Positions 38,218-46,910 of a DNA stretch of 64,000 bases are shown here, one piece after another (the stretch's first letter is position 1; each line of letters begins with the position of its first letter). The stretch lies in contig NZ_JAGFPE010000006.1 of NCBI RefSeq assembly GCF_025962655.1, positions 186,001-250,000 on the forward strand, given 5' to 3'. Below the pieces are notes generated by a model. The model had not been told where the DNA came from. It was given only the letters and a program-made list of their open reading frames with translations, and did no database searches. This DNA comes from Candidatus Symbiopectobacterium sp. NZEC151. Its GTDB lineage: Bacteria; Pseudomonadota; Gammaproteobacteria; Enterobacterales; Enterobacteriaceae. Both the position numbers and the translations under genes were made by a program.

Positions 38218-39582
38218 ATGAGCCATACCGATACCATCGTAGCCCAAGCCACGCCCCCCGGACGCGGCGGCGTAGGTATTTTGCGCGTGTCCGGCCAGCA
38301 GGCGGCCGACGTGGCGCGTGCCGTGCTGGGTAAATTACCCAAACCGCGCCATGCGGATTACCTGCCGTTTCGCGATGCCGACGGCAGCGCGCTGGATCAG
38401 GGTATAGCCATCTGGTTTCCTGGCCCCAACTCCTTTACCGGTGAGGACGTGCTGGAACTGCAAGGGCACGGCGGCCCGGTTATTCTTGATTTACTGATGC
38501 AGCGCATTCTGGCACTGCCCAGCCTGCGTATTGCGCGCCCCGGCGAGTTCTCCGAACGCGCGTTTCTCAATGACAAGCTCGATCTGGCGCAGGCCGAAGC
38601 TATCGCTGACCTGATCGATGCCAGCTCCGAGCAAGCAGCGCGCTCTGCGCTGAACTCCTTACAGGGCGCCTTCTCGACCCGCATTCACCGTCTGGTGGAA
38701 GCGCTGATTCATCTGCGCATCTATGTCGAGGCTGCCATTGATTTTCCTGATGAGGAGATCGATTTCCTCTCTGACGGCAAGATTGAGGCAGAACTCAACG
38801 GCGTGATGGCCGATCTGGCCGATGTTCAGGCCGAAGCGCATCAGGGCAGCCTGCTGCGTGAAGGTATGAAGGTAGTGATTGCTGGACGCCCGAATGCGGG
38901 CAAGTCCAGCCTGCTTAACGCACTGGCTGGACGCGAGGCGGCGATCGTAACCGCTATTGCGGGCACCACGCGCGACGTACTGCGCGAGCATATCCATATC
39001 GACGGCATGCCGCTGCATATCATCGACACCGCCGGACTGCGCGATGCCAGCGACGAAGTGGAACGTATCGGCATTGAGCGCGCCTGGCAAGAGATTGAGC
39101 AGGCCGATCGCGTGCTGTTTATGGTTGATAGCACCACCACCGATGCCACATCGCCTGCCGAGATTTGGCCGGAGTTTATGGCGCGCCTGCCTGCCACACT
39201 GCCGATTACCGTGGTGCGCAATAAAGCCGACATTACCGGCGAGCCACAAGGCATTGAAGAGATAAACACTTACTCGCTGATTCGCCTGTCCGCTAAAACC
39301 GGTGATGGCATCGATATCCTGCGTAATCATCTAAAACAGAGCATGGGCTTTACCAGCAACACCGAAGGGGGCTTCCTGGCACGCCGCCGCCACCTGCAAG
39401 CACTGGAAACCGCCGCACAGCATCTGGAACAAGGCAAAGAACAGTTAGTGAGCGCTTACGCAGGCGAACTGCTGGCAGAAGAGCTACGACTGGCACAGCA
39501 GGCGCTGAATGAGATTACCGGGGAATTTACTTCCGATGATTTGTTGGGACGGATTTTCTCGAGTTTTTGTATTGGGAAGTGA
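38218..39582 (+). CDS. mnmE: tRNA modification GTPase MnmE
   Basis: With MnmG this 454-aa GTPase makes the cmnm5U34 wobble modification. The start at 38218 ([20 protein letters not shown]) gives the exact E. coli length. The N-terminal folate-binding domain is followed by the helical domain. The G domain has G1 [16 protein letters not shown] (about residue 222), G2 GTTRD, G3 DTAGLRD and G4 RNKAD. The invariant C-terminal CIGK, needed for catalysis, is present. In E. coli the tna genes follow; here an accessory block with hipBA follows. Confidence 0.98.
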   Translation: MSHTDTIVAQATPPGRGGVGILRVSGQQAADVARAVLGKLPKPRHADYLPFRDADGSALDQGIAIWFPGPNSFTGEDVLELQGHGGPVILDLLMQRILALPSLRIARPGEFSERAFLNDKLDLAQAEAIADLIDASSEQAARSALNSLQGAFSTRIHRLVEALIHLRIYVEAAIDFPDEEIDFLSDGKIEAELNGVMADLADVQAEAHQGSLLREGMKVVIAGRPNAGKSSLLNALAGREAAIVTAIAGTTRDVLREHIHIDGMPLHIIDTAGLRDASDEVERIGIERAWQEIEQADRVLFMVDSTTTDATSPAEIWPEFMARLPATLPITVVRNKADITGEPQGIEEINTYSLIRLSAKTGDGIDILRNHLKQSMGFTSNTEGGFLARRRHLQALETAAQHLEQGKEQLVSAYAGELLAEELRLAQQALNEITGEFTSDDLLGRIFSSFCIGK

Positions 39583-39746
39583 TGTAAAAAACCTCGGGTG
39601 CCTTCATCGTGGTATCTAAGGCCATTTTGACCAATCCAAGCCCCTGTTCGGGGGAATACTGCTTACGGGAACATCGTTCTTTAGTGCTCACAGATCTGTC
39701 CACTTGCGAAAAGAAGTGGCACCGCCCTCATGGGATATATACGGTT

Positions 39747-39845
39747 TAACCTTTACAGGGGTTATATTGATAATATCCCCTACAGGGGTTATATTTATTT
39801 TAACCCCTATAGAGGTTATATGGGTCTTACCCTCTATAGGGGTTA
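39747..39845. promoter_or_regulatory. Four tandem HipB-type operators
   Basis: Four 18-bp imperfect palindromes of the form TAACCCCTATAGGGGTTA lie at 39747-39764, 39774-39791, 39801-39818 and 39828-39845. Their centres are exactly 27 bp apart. They precede hipB by 28 bp and are the expected autoregulatory sites. The upstream 39583-39746 stretch has no gene. Confidence 0.85.
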
Positions 39846-39873
39846 ATACTGTGCGCTTGCTAAAGGAAAAAGT

Positions 39874-40125
39874 ATGAGAGTGACATCTCCGTCGGCGTTA
39901 GCAAATGTGGTCCGTGACCAACGCAAAAGCCATAAGAAGACTCAGCGAGAAACCGGCGATAGGGTCGGAATAAAGCAAACAACCGTATCTGATTTCGAGA
40001 ACAAACCGGAATCCACCAAACTTGATACGTTGTTTAAGATCCTCGCTGCGCTGGATCTGGAACTCCATGTCGTAAAAAGAGATGCTATTTTGAACGAGGG
40101 AAAGAGTCAGAAAAGGGAGTGGTGA
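39874..40125 (+). CDS. hipB: HipB-like antitoxin (XRE-family repressor)
   Basis: This 83-aa helix-turn-helix protein is the antitoxin and autorepressor of the HipA kinase. The HTH spans about residues 10-66 (LANVVRDQRKSHKKTQRETG, then VGIKQTTVSDFENKPESTKL). The C-terminal tail LHVVKRDAILNEGKSQKREW is basic. It starts 28 bp after four evenly spaced operators and ends 3 bp before hipA, as in canonical hipBA operons. One helix 2 residue pattern (TQRETG rather than the usual TQ-x-x-LA) is a little atypical. Confidence 0.92.
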   Translation: MRVTSPSALANVVRDQRKSHKKTQRETGDRVGIKQTTVSDFENKPESTKLDTLFKILAALDLELHVVKRDAILNEGKSQKREW

Positions 40126-40128
40126 GGA

Positions 40129-41439
40129 ATGAGAACACAAACGCTGACGGTTGCAATGAACGGTGATGTCGTTGGTACGTTGTTCCGGGATGGCAGCGGA
40201 GCGATGTCATTTCAGTATCTACCGGAGTGGCTTGCCGAAGATGATGCACGGCCCATATCACTGTCACTCCCATTGAGAAGTGACAGACTCCGGGGACCTG
40301 AGGTGTTTAATTTCTTTCACAACCTTTTGCCGGATTCAGAAGCAATTATCGCCAGAATGCAGGCCAGATTTCAGGTAGAAACAGCTCATCCCTTTGATTT
40401 ACTGGCAAGCGTAGGGCGTGACTGTGTTGGAGCTATTCAGCTTTACCCACCTGCCAGCCAGATACCTCCCGTGACTGAAATAATTGCAACGCCTTTGGAT
40501 GAAGGGCAAATAGAGGCACTGTTGGAAGGCTATCAGATGGCCCCCTTGGGGATGGTTGATGATGTCGACTTCCGTATCTCCTTGGCTGGAGCACAAGAAA
40601 AGACTGCATTGCTTTGGCATCAAGGACTGTGGCAACGACCACAGGGTAGTACACCAACAAGCCACATCTTCAAACTCCCCATCGGCAGGATAGTGCAGAA
40701 CAACATCGATCTGAGTGAGAGCTGCGAAAATGAGTGGTTGTGCCTGCGTATCGCAAACGCGTTTGGGTTTAAGACCCCCGCAGCAGAACTTGCCGTCTTC
40801 GGTCAAAAGAAAGTGCTCATCGTTGAACGTTTTGACCGGCGGTGGGCGAGTAACGGCGGCTGGTTGATGCGGCTGCCTCAGGAGGATTTCTGTCAAGCTC
40901 TTGGTATTCCACCTGCATTGAAATATGAATCAGATGGCGGTCCCGGTATTGCTGATGCAATGAGATTACTGTTGGGCTCACGTTTGGCAACCCATGACCG
41001 AGAGATGTTCTTCAAGTCGCAAATCCTGTTCTGGATGTTGGCAGCAATAGACGGCCACGGCAAGAATTTCAGCCTCTTTATCGAGGCCGGCTCATCCTAT
41101 CGAATGACCCCATTTTACGATGTGATGTCGGCTTACCCACTCTTTGAGCGTGGCAGCATCCAAGAAAAGAAAGCGAAGATGGCGATGGCATTGCAAGGAA
41201 AGAATCGTCAGTATCATTTCGCGATGATTCAGCCCCGCCATTTCATCAGTACCGCAGGGCATGTCGGGTTCTCTAAGGAAGTTGCCGCCAATCTGATGCA
41301 GGATATGGCGAATCAGGCAGGGGATGTTATCGCCCAGGTGTCAGCACAGTTGCCACCCGATTTTCCTGAGCATATCAGTTCCGCCATTTTCAGCGGACTC
41401 GCTCGTAAGGCTGATAAGATCCGAAGAATGGAATCATGA
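40129..41439 (+). CDS. hipA: HipA-family serine/threonine kinase toxin
   Basis: This 436-aa kinase toxin phosphorylates glutamyl-tRNA synthetase in E. coli and drives persistence. Key residues are conserved: the SLAGAQEKTALL P-loop-like segment with the autophosphorylated Ser equivalent at S151, the catalytic Asp in AAIDGHGKNFSLF (D308) and the Mg-binding Asp in MTPFYDVMSAYPL (D331). The N-terminal subdomain (about 1-105, FHNLLPDSEAIIAR) is fused, so this is the full-length HipA form and not the split HipST. All active-site elements appear intact, so the toxin is probably functional. Confidence 0.94.
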   Translation: MRTQTLTVAMNGDVVGTLFRDGSGAMSFQYLPEWLAEDDARPISLSLPLRSDRLRGPEVFNFFHNLLPDSEAIIARMQARFQVETAHPFDLLASVGRDCVGAIQLYPPASQIPPVTEIIATPLDEGQIEALLEGYQMAPLGMVDDVDFRISLAGAQEKTALLWHQGLWQRPQGSTPTSHIFKLPIGRIVQNNIDLSESCENEWLCLRIANAFGFKTPAAELAVFGQKKVLIVERFDRRWASNGGWLMRLPQEDFCQALGIPPALKYESDGGPGIADAMRLLLGSRLATHDREMFFKSQILFWMLAAIDGHGKNFSLFIEAGSSYRMTPFYDVMSAYPLFERGSIQEKKAKMAMALQGKNRQYHFAMIQPRHFISTAGHVGFSKEVAANLMQDMANQAGDVIAQVSAQLPPDFPEHISSAIFSGLARKADKIRRMES

Positions 41440-41538
41440 TTTTGCTCCATGACCATGAAAAAAACTCATAACAAATTTTTTTATAATGATTTTAAGTGTA
41501 GACAAGTAAAGCCACCCGACAAAAACCGAGGACCCAAC

Positions 41539-41829
41539 ATGCTAAAAGTGATTGCCGAAGATTTTATCAAGCCAGAGGCGATTGAAACCGTACTCCCGCT
41601 GTATCGAGAGTTGGTTGAGGCCACCAAGAAAGAGCCGCTGTGCATTGCCTACGATCTGTATGTCGACGAGAAAGACGTCGGGCACTTCATCTTCATCGAA
41701 GAGTGGCCAGACCATGCGGCGCTGGATGAACATTGCGCCAGCGAACACTTCAAACGTCTGGTGCCAATGATCGATCAGCACAAACGAAAGGATGCGACCT
41801 ATATATTGATGGGCGCTTTTGATGAATAA
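41539..41829 (+). CDS. Antibiotic biosynthesis monooxygenase-fold protein (YgiN-like)
   Basis: This 96-aa single ABM domain is the ferredoxin-like dimeric fold found in quinol monooxygenases such as YgiN and in autoinducer-degrading LsrG. The ATG at 41539 has GAGGA 6 nt upstream; the longer frame lacks a site. Family-like stretches are LYRELVEATKKEPLCIAYDL, VGHFIFIEEWPDHAALDEHC and SEHFKRLVPMI. It may act on quinones or another small aromatic. It stands between hipA and the SopD-like gene without an obvious partner. Confidence 0.85.
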   Translation: MLKVIAEDFIKPEAIETVLPLYRELVEATKKEPLCIAYDLYVDEKDVGHFIFIEEWPDHAALDEHCASEHFKRLVPMIDQHKRKDATYILMGAFDE

Positions 41830-41944
41830 TAATTTTAACCAATAGCAATCAAGAATGATCGTTAGGCCAGAGTCAACAAGACCTTTATCGGTGCAAAAAC
41901 AAGGTCAAACGCGACACTGGCATCACAGACAAGGGTGTTCCAGC

Positions 41945-42064
41945 CTACTGCGATATACCCTCCTCCCCCGAAAGAATAATCTCCACCTGACTCTCCTTAA
42001 GCCGCACTTTCAACGCCGCAGGCGGCATTTCATCAGTAAACAGCGCGGCGGGTAAGGCGAGATA
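41945..42064 (-). pseudogene. Possible C-terminal gene remnant
   Basis: On the minus strand a 39-codon open stretch, including TDEMPPAALKVRLKESQVEI, reads like the end of a real protein. It has no start or upstream body, and a stop codon lies directly before it. I do not recognise the family. The rest of 41830-42119 contains nothing else that I can support. Confidence 0.25.
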
Positions 42065-42068
42065 TCAT

Positions 42069-42110
42069 CGGCAGTGGGGTTGTACCAACGCACTCAACAC
42101 CCCACTGCCG
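42069..42110. terminator. Hairpin downstream of the SopD-like gene
   Basis: A perfect 12-bp stem, CGGCAGTGGGGT/ACCCCACTGCCG (42069-42080 with 42099-42110), has an 18-nt loop. There is no T-run, so it may be Rho-assisted or an mRNA 3' stabiliser. Confidence 0.45.
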
Positions 42111-42119
42111 GTGAATATA

Positions 42120-42854
42120 TCATGCCATGCAATCTCTGCTCTCAAGATATTTGAGTGATATTTGCAAGGTGATCAATCGGTAATTGATCCTTCCGATTCT
42201 ATCATCATCACCTTTGAGTTGAGCTTCCATCTCCTTTACAAAGGCGTTGGTGATATCCAGATCGAAGAGACCATGCTCAAGCAAGGTGAGTTTAATGTCT
42301 GGATTTTTCTCTAAAAAAAAGCAGCTATAATCCATGACTTCATCACCACCGTAGTCATCTTTTATCTTGGTATCCGGGAATTGTCTGGCAAACTCAACCT
42401 CATTATCGGAGGCGTATTTTTTAACGATAGGGCTGTAGTTTTCGATCAAAGGCAATTGATTAAACGAAAGCTCAGACAGTGAATCCCAATTATTGGGTGT
42501 ATCGAAACTGTAAATATCGACTTTATCGATTGAAAAAGTGTATCTCATCCCCAGCATTCCCAACGGTTGTACATTTATTTTAAACAGGTTTTTATATGCC
42601 GGTAAGGCCAACGCTTTGAGTTTCTCGAAATTATAAAAACGATAATAGACTGCACCACCGAGCTTGGCGGCGGGATACTCATTAATGTTTTCATAAAGAG
42701 AGTCAATAACGTCCTTTTTTGGCGATATTCTGAATAGATCGAGAAATCGTTGCCATAAATTCAACGCCGTTGCTTTTTTTTTATCGTCATACTGTACTAA
42801 ATTCGTCATATTGCAATGGTGTAATTTCCTTCCCCCTGCAAGTTCTATTTCCAT
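42120..42854 (-). CDS. SopD/SopD2-like putative type III effector, copy 1
   Basis: This 244-aa AT-rich protein starts MEIELAGGRKLHHCNMTNLV at 42854; GGAGG lies 8 nt upstream. Its first 110 residues resemble, as I remember them, the N-terminal halves of Salmonella SopD and SopD2. They share the pattern KKKATALNLWQRFLDLFR (the W-x-x-x-x-x-F translocation-type motif near residue 33) and FEKLKALALPAYKNLFKINV near 80. The C-terminal half is unlike SopD but shares TKIKDDYGGDEVMDYSCFFL with copy 2. There is no Sec signal. No secretion apparatus lies in the window. It is divergent from ddlA. Confidence 0.7.
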   Translation of the reverse strand: MEIELAGGRKLHHCNMTNLVQYDDKKKATALNLWQRFLDLFRISPKKDVIDSLYENINEYPAAKLGGAVYYRFYNFEKLKALALPAYKNLFKINVQPLGMLGMRYTFSIDKVDIYSFDTPNNWDSLSELSFNQLPLIENYSPIVKKYASDNEVEFARQFPDTKIKDDYGGDEVMDYSCFFLEKNPDIKLTLLEHGLFDLDITNAFVKEMEAQLKGDDDRIGRINYRLITLQISLKYLESRDCMA

Positions 42855-43078
42855 CTTGCGATTCCTCCCTCTGTGTTTATTAATGACATCGCCTAGCGTA
42901 GGCCACGTATTCGAAACAACAGCACAATGCCGTTTCAACCCGTCATACACGCATCATTCCCTGAGCGGGGATTTTTTTTACCCGTAATACCGTGAAGCGC
43001 TTGATCGCAGAGGCACTTGATTATCTAATCAATACCCTAAGCGCTACGGGGTTGGCACTACAACACAGGAATCAACGC

Positions 43079-44176
43079 ATGAAAAAGCTACGCGTGGGCA
43101 TCATTTTTGGCGGTAAATCCGCTGAGCACGAGGTCTCGTTACAATCGGCCAAGAATATTATTGATGCCATTGATAAAGCCAAGTTTGATGTGACACTGCT
43201 TGGTATCGACAAGCAGGGGGCGTGGCATATCAACGATGCGTCTAACTACCTGCTGAATGCCGAGAACCCCGCTCTGATCGCGTTGAACCGCTCCAACAAA
43301 AGCGTAGCGCTGATCCCCGGCCAAACACAGCAGCAAGTGATCGAAAGCCAGAGTGCCCACGCCCTTACCCAGTTGGATGTTATTTTTCCTATCGTGCACG
43401 GCACGCTGGGGGAAGACGGTTCACTGCAAGGCTTGCTGAGAATGGCCAATATTCCGTTTGTTGGCAGCAGCGTACTGGGCTCCGCGGTCAGCATGGATAA
43501 AGACGTCACCAAACGTCTACTGCGTGATGCAGGCTTGCTGGTAGCACCGTTTGTTACCCTGAATCGCGCCAATCGCCAACATCACAGCTTCACCAGCGTC
43601 AGTCGCGCGCTCGGGCTACCACTGTTTATCAAGCCAGCCAATCAGGGCTCGTCTGTCGGCGTGAGCAAAGTTCGTAACGAAGCAGAATTTCAGCAGGCCG
43701 TGGAGCTGGCTTTCCAGTTCGATCACAAGGTGCTAGTGGAAGCGGCAATTGTTGGCAGAGAAATTGAGTGTGCGGTGCTGGGTAACGATCACCCGAAGGC
43801 CAGCGTCTGTGGCGAAATTGTGCTGAGCGACGAGTTTTACTCTTACGATACCAAATACATCAACGAACAAGGTGCGCTGGTGCGAGCGCCTGCGGATCTT
43901 ACGCCTGACATTAACGAAAAAATCCAACATATTGCCTTGCAAGCTTTCCAGGCGCTGGAATGTCAGGGCATGGCGCGTGTCGATGTTTTCCTCACGCCGG
44001 ACGATGACGTGATTATCAATGAAGTGAATACGCTGCCCGGCTTCACCAACATCAGCATGTATCCAAAACTGTGGCAGGCCAGCGGCCTAAGCTATACCGA
44101 CCTCATTACGGCATTAATCGAGTTAGCGTTAGAGCGACAGGAAAGCGATCGCGCGCTGGCAAGTTCTGTTCGATAA
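43079..44176 (+). CDS. ddlA: D-alanine--D-alanine ligase A
   Basis: This 365-aa ATP-grasp ligase makes D-Ala-D-Ala for peptidoglycan. The ATG at 43079 ([20 protein letters not shown]) follows AGGA and gives the E. coli DdlA length (364 aa). Motifs include [19 protein letters not shown] near 100, [16 protein letters not shown] near 180 (ATP loop), [10 protein letters not shown] and the C-terminal [20 protein letters not shown], which carries Mg ligands and the substrate-binding Ser region. It is flanked on both sides by SopD-like genes on the opposite strand. Confidence 0.97.
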   Translation: MKKLRVGIIFGGKSAEHEVSLQSAKNIIDAIDKAKFDVTLLGIDKQGAWHINDASNYLLNAENPALIALNRSNKSVALIPGQTQQQVIESQSAHALTQLDVIFPIVHGTLGEDGSLQGLLRMANIPFVGSSVLGSAVSMDKDVTKRLLRDAGLLVAPFVTLNRANRQHHSFTSVSRALGLPLFIKPANQGSSVGVSKVRNEAEFQQAVELAFQFDHKVLVEAAIVGREIECAVLGNDHPKASVCGEIVLSDEFYSYDTKYINEQGALVRAPADLTPDINEKIQHIALQAFQALECQGMARVDVFLTPDDDVIINEVNTLPGFTNISMYPKLWQASGLSYTDLITALIELALERQESDRALASSVR

Positions 44177-44202
44177 TTCAACACGGCGATTCGTGTTATC
44201 GT

Positions 44203-44233
44203 CAGGCTGTGAAGGTATTTCATTCACAGCCTG
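44203..44233 (+). terminator. Hairpin after ddlA
   Basis: A perfect 11-bp stem, CAGGCTGTGAA/TTCACAGCCTG (44203-44213 with 44223-44233), has a 9-nt loop and lies 27 bp past the ddlA stop. Only a weak T content follows. Confidence 0.5.
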
Positions 44234-44291
44234 GTTGCAGTGTGATGCTATTTTCCTCAGCATCGGGAAAAGGGCATTGTGCATGCCTCGG

Positions 44292-45014
44292 TTACATCGC
44301 ATCTCCATCCAAATGATATTCCGTTCTCAATGATCCAGCGATGGTTGTAAGGGCATATCCCCGTCGATTATCTTCAACAGGAATCGTTTTATCCATATCA
44401 TAGTTAATTTCATCCATGACATAGATATTGATAATGCCTCGTTCTAACAGCGTTTTTTTCACTTCACTGTGGTTATTCAAAAAAAAGCAACTGTAATCCA
44501 TTAACTCGTCAGAGCCGTAATTATCAGCAATTTTAGTCTGTTTATATTCATCTAAAAATCTGCTTTTATTTTCTTTAACATAATCATAGACAATTTTTTC
44601 ATAATTATCGATCAAAGGCTGTGAATTATGCTCCAGCCTATAAAGCGCATCCCAACTCTTAACCGACACAGTGGCTATTTCCACATTATCGATTAAAAAT
44701 ATATATTTATTCTCATCGCCATTGATTTCAGCAACACGCGTGGTAAACAAATGTCTGTCATCAGGATCCGCCATATGCCTTAACTGTTCAAAATGATAAA
44801 ACGCATTTTTCCCGCTATTATCATGATTGCGGCCATCACCATGAATAAGATTATAAAAGGTATTAACAACATCGCTTTTTTTGCACTTTCTGAACAAATC
44901 ACAAAATTTGTCCCACACGTTTAAATGGGTCGCTTTATCCTTTTCATTATGCTTGATTAAATTAGCATAATTTTTAGTACTTAATCGTTGTTCGCCCAGC
45001 AGATTAACAGCCAT
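44292..45014 (-). CDS. SopD/SopD2-like putative type III effector, copy 2
   Basis: This 240-aa AT-rich protein is a paralogue of the gene at 42.1-42.9 kb. The N-terminal part reads NEKDKATHLNVWDKFCDLFR followed by KKSDVVNTFYNLIHGDGR. It aligns closely with the remembered SopD2 segment around GGWDKVQDHFRAEKK and SIIHGQGR, and FEQLRHMADPDDRHLFTTRV matches the later helix. The C-terminal half shares TKIADNYGSDELMDYSCFFL with copy 1 and ends in its own tail. There is no Sec signal. AAAGG lies 7 nt before the ATG. It is convergent with ddlA. Confidence 0.72.
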   Translation of the reverse strand: MAVNLLGEQRLSTKNYANLIKHNEKDKATHLNVWDKFCDLFRKCKKSDVVNTFYNLIHGDGRNHDNSGKNAFYHFEQLRHMADPDDRHLFTTRVAEINGDENKYIFLIDNVEIATVSVKSWDALYRLEHNSQPLIDNYEKIVYDYVKENKSRFLDEYKQTKIADNYGSDELMDYSCFFLNNHSEVKKTLLERGIINIYVMDEINYDMDKTIPVEDNRRGYALTTIAGSLRTEYHLDGDAM

Positions 45015-45129
45015 TTCACACCTTTAAATAAGATTCTGAAGTTTTTTCTATTTTGTGTTTTTTTATCGAAAAAACTACTAACAATCGGCTTTATGTGAAA
45101 GGGGATATTTTGATAACGAATGGATAAGT

Positions 45130-45161
45130 AAAGTGGAGCGCAACCTGCTGCGCTCCACTTT
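45130..45161 (-). terminator. Terminator after the lipoprotein operon
   Basis: A perfect 13-bp stem (AAAGTGGAGCGCA at 45130-45142 with TGCGCTCCACTTT at 45149-45161) and a 6-nt loop lie beyond the DUF799 gene. Confidence 0.75.
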
Positions 45162-45205
45162 TCGTGATAATGTCTTCAGGCATTATCAATCGTACGGAAT
45201 ATCAC

Positions 45206-45862
45206 TTACAGGCCATCTTTGCCGTATTGCAACGAACGCGGGCCATACAGCACACCGCGCGGCGTACCCGCAGAGAGCAGGCGCACGCTGGTGATACCGG
45301 CAATGTCATGCCCTTTGTCAGACACCGTACTGGCAATCTGTTCTATTGCCGCCTGCACTAAGGCGCCAAGGATGCCATTAGAGTTGGACTGCTGCTCGCT
45401 GCTGGACGCCGTGGCAACACCGTTCCAAATCTGTTTGCCGGTTTTCAAATCCACCAGCTTGGCTTCCGCCGTGACACGCGTTTCGCTGCTGAGCACCATG
45501 TACTTGGAGCCGTAATCTTTGACATCCAAATAGAGCGCAGCATCAGCCCCGAAAATCTGGCGCAGCTTATCGATGCTCAGCGCGTGAATATCCTGCGCCG
45601 TGGTCATGCCGTTTTGCTTGAAGGTTTCATCCACTACCGCTACCGGCAACACATAATATCCTGCTTCCGCCAACGGGTAGGTCACCTGCGTCAACATGCT
45701 GGGACCCGCTTTGATATCCGGGGAATGGTTGAGCGGTGGCAGTACCAGAATGGATTTCGGCCGACTTTGCTTAAACGCGGTGTAATCATACGGTGTCGGC
45801 TTGGCACAGCCGGTCAGGACCAAAGCGCATGCCAGCCCGAGAAATCCCAACAAACGGTTCAT
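45206..45862 (-). CDS. DUF799 (GNA1162-like) lipoprotein
   Basis: This 218-aa outer-membrane-type lipoprotein has signal peptide LACALVLTGC with the acylated Cys at residue 19. The mature domain (SILVLPPLNHSPDIKAGPSM, LRQIFGADAALYLDVKDYGS, GVLYGPRSL near the end) is DUF799/GNA1162, whose Neisseria member has a TolB- or CsgG-like nucleotide-binding-type fold and surface exposure. It is third in an operon with DUF4810 and CsgG-like genes and overlaps the former by 4 bp. The three probably form one envelope complex of unknown function. Confidence 0.9.
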   Translation of the reverse strand: MNRLLGFLGLACALVLTGCAKPTPYDYTAFKQSRPKSILVLPPLNHSPDIKAGPSMLTQVTYPLAEAGYYVLPVAVVDETFKQNGMTTAQDIHALSIDKLRQIFGADAALYLDVKDYGSKYMVLSSETRVTAEAKLVDLKTGKQIWNGVATASSSEQQSNSNGILGALVQAAIEQIASTVSDKGHDIAGITSVRLLSAGTPRGVLYGPRSLQYGKDGL

Positions 45863-46218
45863 TTGGCCGCTCCTTTATTTTTGCTCAACAGAAAATCCAT
45901 GTACGGCGCAGACTCTGGAAATTGCGCTTTTTCCGTTTCAAACTGTTGACGGGCTTCCGTGCCCCGCCCGGTATTGGCGTAGAGTAAGCCAAGCTGAGCG
46001 TGTAAGCCGGGCGGAACCGGTTTATTTTTCGCTTTGGCTTTTTCAAGCGCCAGATTCAGCGCGGTGATCTGTTCTTCAGAGCTGGTTTTATCCTGTTGAT
46101 AATATTGATACAGCGTCGGTTGATAATTATCCCAGCTATAAATCGTTTTGGGTTCTGTGGCACAACCTGCCAGTACCGCTGCCGCCAGCAGCAGTACGAC
46201 TTTTTTTCCATAAGACAT
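45859..46218 (-). CDS. DUF4810 lipoprotein
   Basis: This 119-aa small lipoprotein (lipobox VLAGC near residue 20) is of the DUF4810 family. The body has IYSWDNYQPTLYQYYQQDKT, then a TPR-like helical pair, ITALNLALEKAKAKNKPVPP GLHAQLGLLYANTGRGTEA (read across the space). It is the invariable middle gene between CsgG-like and DUF799 genes. The ATG at 46218 is chosen over a TTG three codons upstream. The end overlaps the next gene (ATGA type). Confidence 0.88.
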   Translation of the reverse strand: MSYGKKVVLLLAAAVLAGCATEPKTIYSWDNYQPTLYQYYQQDKTSSEEQITALNLALEKAKAKNKPVPPGLHAQLGLLYANTGRGTEARQQFETEKAQFPESAPYMDFLLSKNKGAAK

Positions 46219-46238
46219 ACGTAGCAATCCCTATGCTG

Positions 46239-46910
46239 TTAGTTGCTCGGGCGCCATGCGCCGCTCTCAATACCGGATACCAGGTTGTTCACCGCTTCAC
46301 GAATAGCAAGATCTAACACTTTGCCATTCAGGGTGGAGTCGTAGCTTGCCGTGCCGCCAAAGCCGATAATTTCACGGTTAGAGAGCGTGTATTCACCCGC
46401 GCCTTGTACCGAGTAAACCACTTCCGACGTTTGCACATTAACCACGTTCAACGTGGTTTTGGCGTAGGCAACCTGCGTTTTTCCGCGACCGAGAATGCCC
46501 CACAGTTGGTGATCGCCCACTTCCTTGCGCCCGAATTCGGTTACATCACCCGTGATGACATAGCTCGCGCCTTTGAGTTTTTGTTGCTGGCCTTTGATAC
46601 CCGCTTCTGCCTTGATCTCTTCCATGTTGGTACGATCCAACACATTGAAGCGACCGGTCTGCTGAAGGTGGCTCACCAGAATGGTTTTTGATTGATTTCC
46701 CAGACGGTCAACGCCATCAGAGAAAATGCCGTTCATGTAGTTCGAGCGGTTTTCAAATTTTCCGACAGATATCGGACTACGAACGCCCTGATATGCCGTT
46801 TGGTAGGAGGTAACTTTAGGGGTCTCAACGCTGCGTGAAGACTCTGTTGCACATCCACTTAATAATGCCGCGGATACCAATAGAGAACCCAGAATGATTT
46901 TTTTGTTCAT
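46239..46910 (-). CDS. CsgG/HfaB-like lipoprotein
   Basis: This 223-aa lipoprotein has lipobox ALLSGC (Cys near residue 20) and a CsgG-family domain: ISVGKFENRSNYMNGIFSD, KTILVSHLQQTGRFNVLDRT, ASYVITGDVTEFGRK and the C-terminal VLDLAIREAVNNLVSGIES. CsgG of curli forms a nonameric outer-membrane channel, but no curli genes lie nearby. The ATG at 46910 is used because the upstream extension would bury the signal peptide. It leads the three-lipoprotein operon. Confidence 0.88.
   Translation of the reverse strand: MNKKIILGSLLVSAALLSGCATESSRSVETPKVTSYQTAYQGVRSPISVGKFENRSNYMNGIFSDGVDRLGNQSKTILVSHLQQTGRFNVLDRTNMEEIKAEAGIKGQQQKLKGASYVITGDVTEFGRKEVGDHQLWGILGRGKTQVAYAKTTLNVVNVQTSEVVYSVQGAGEYTLSNREIIGFGGTASYDSTLNGKVLDLAIREAVNNLVSGIESGAWRPSN

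Noticed and set aside
39583-39746. tnaC-like leader after mnmE, as in E. coli
   Set aside because: No short frame with the TnaC Trp/Pro pattern was found; hipBA operators follow directly.
42855-42950. 32-codon N-terminal extension of the first SopD-like gene
   Set aside because: The internal ATG at 42854 has a strong GGAGG site and aligns with the start of the paralogue; the extension does not.
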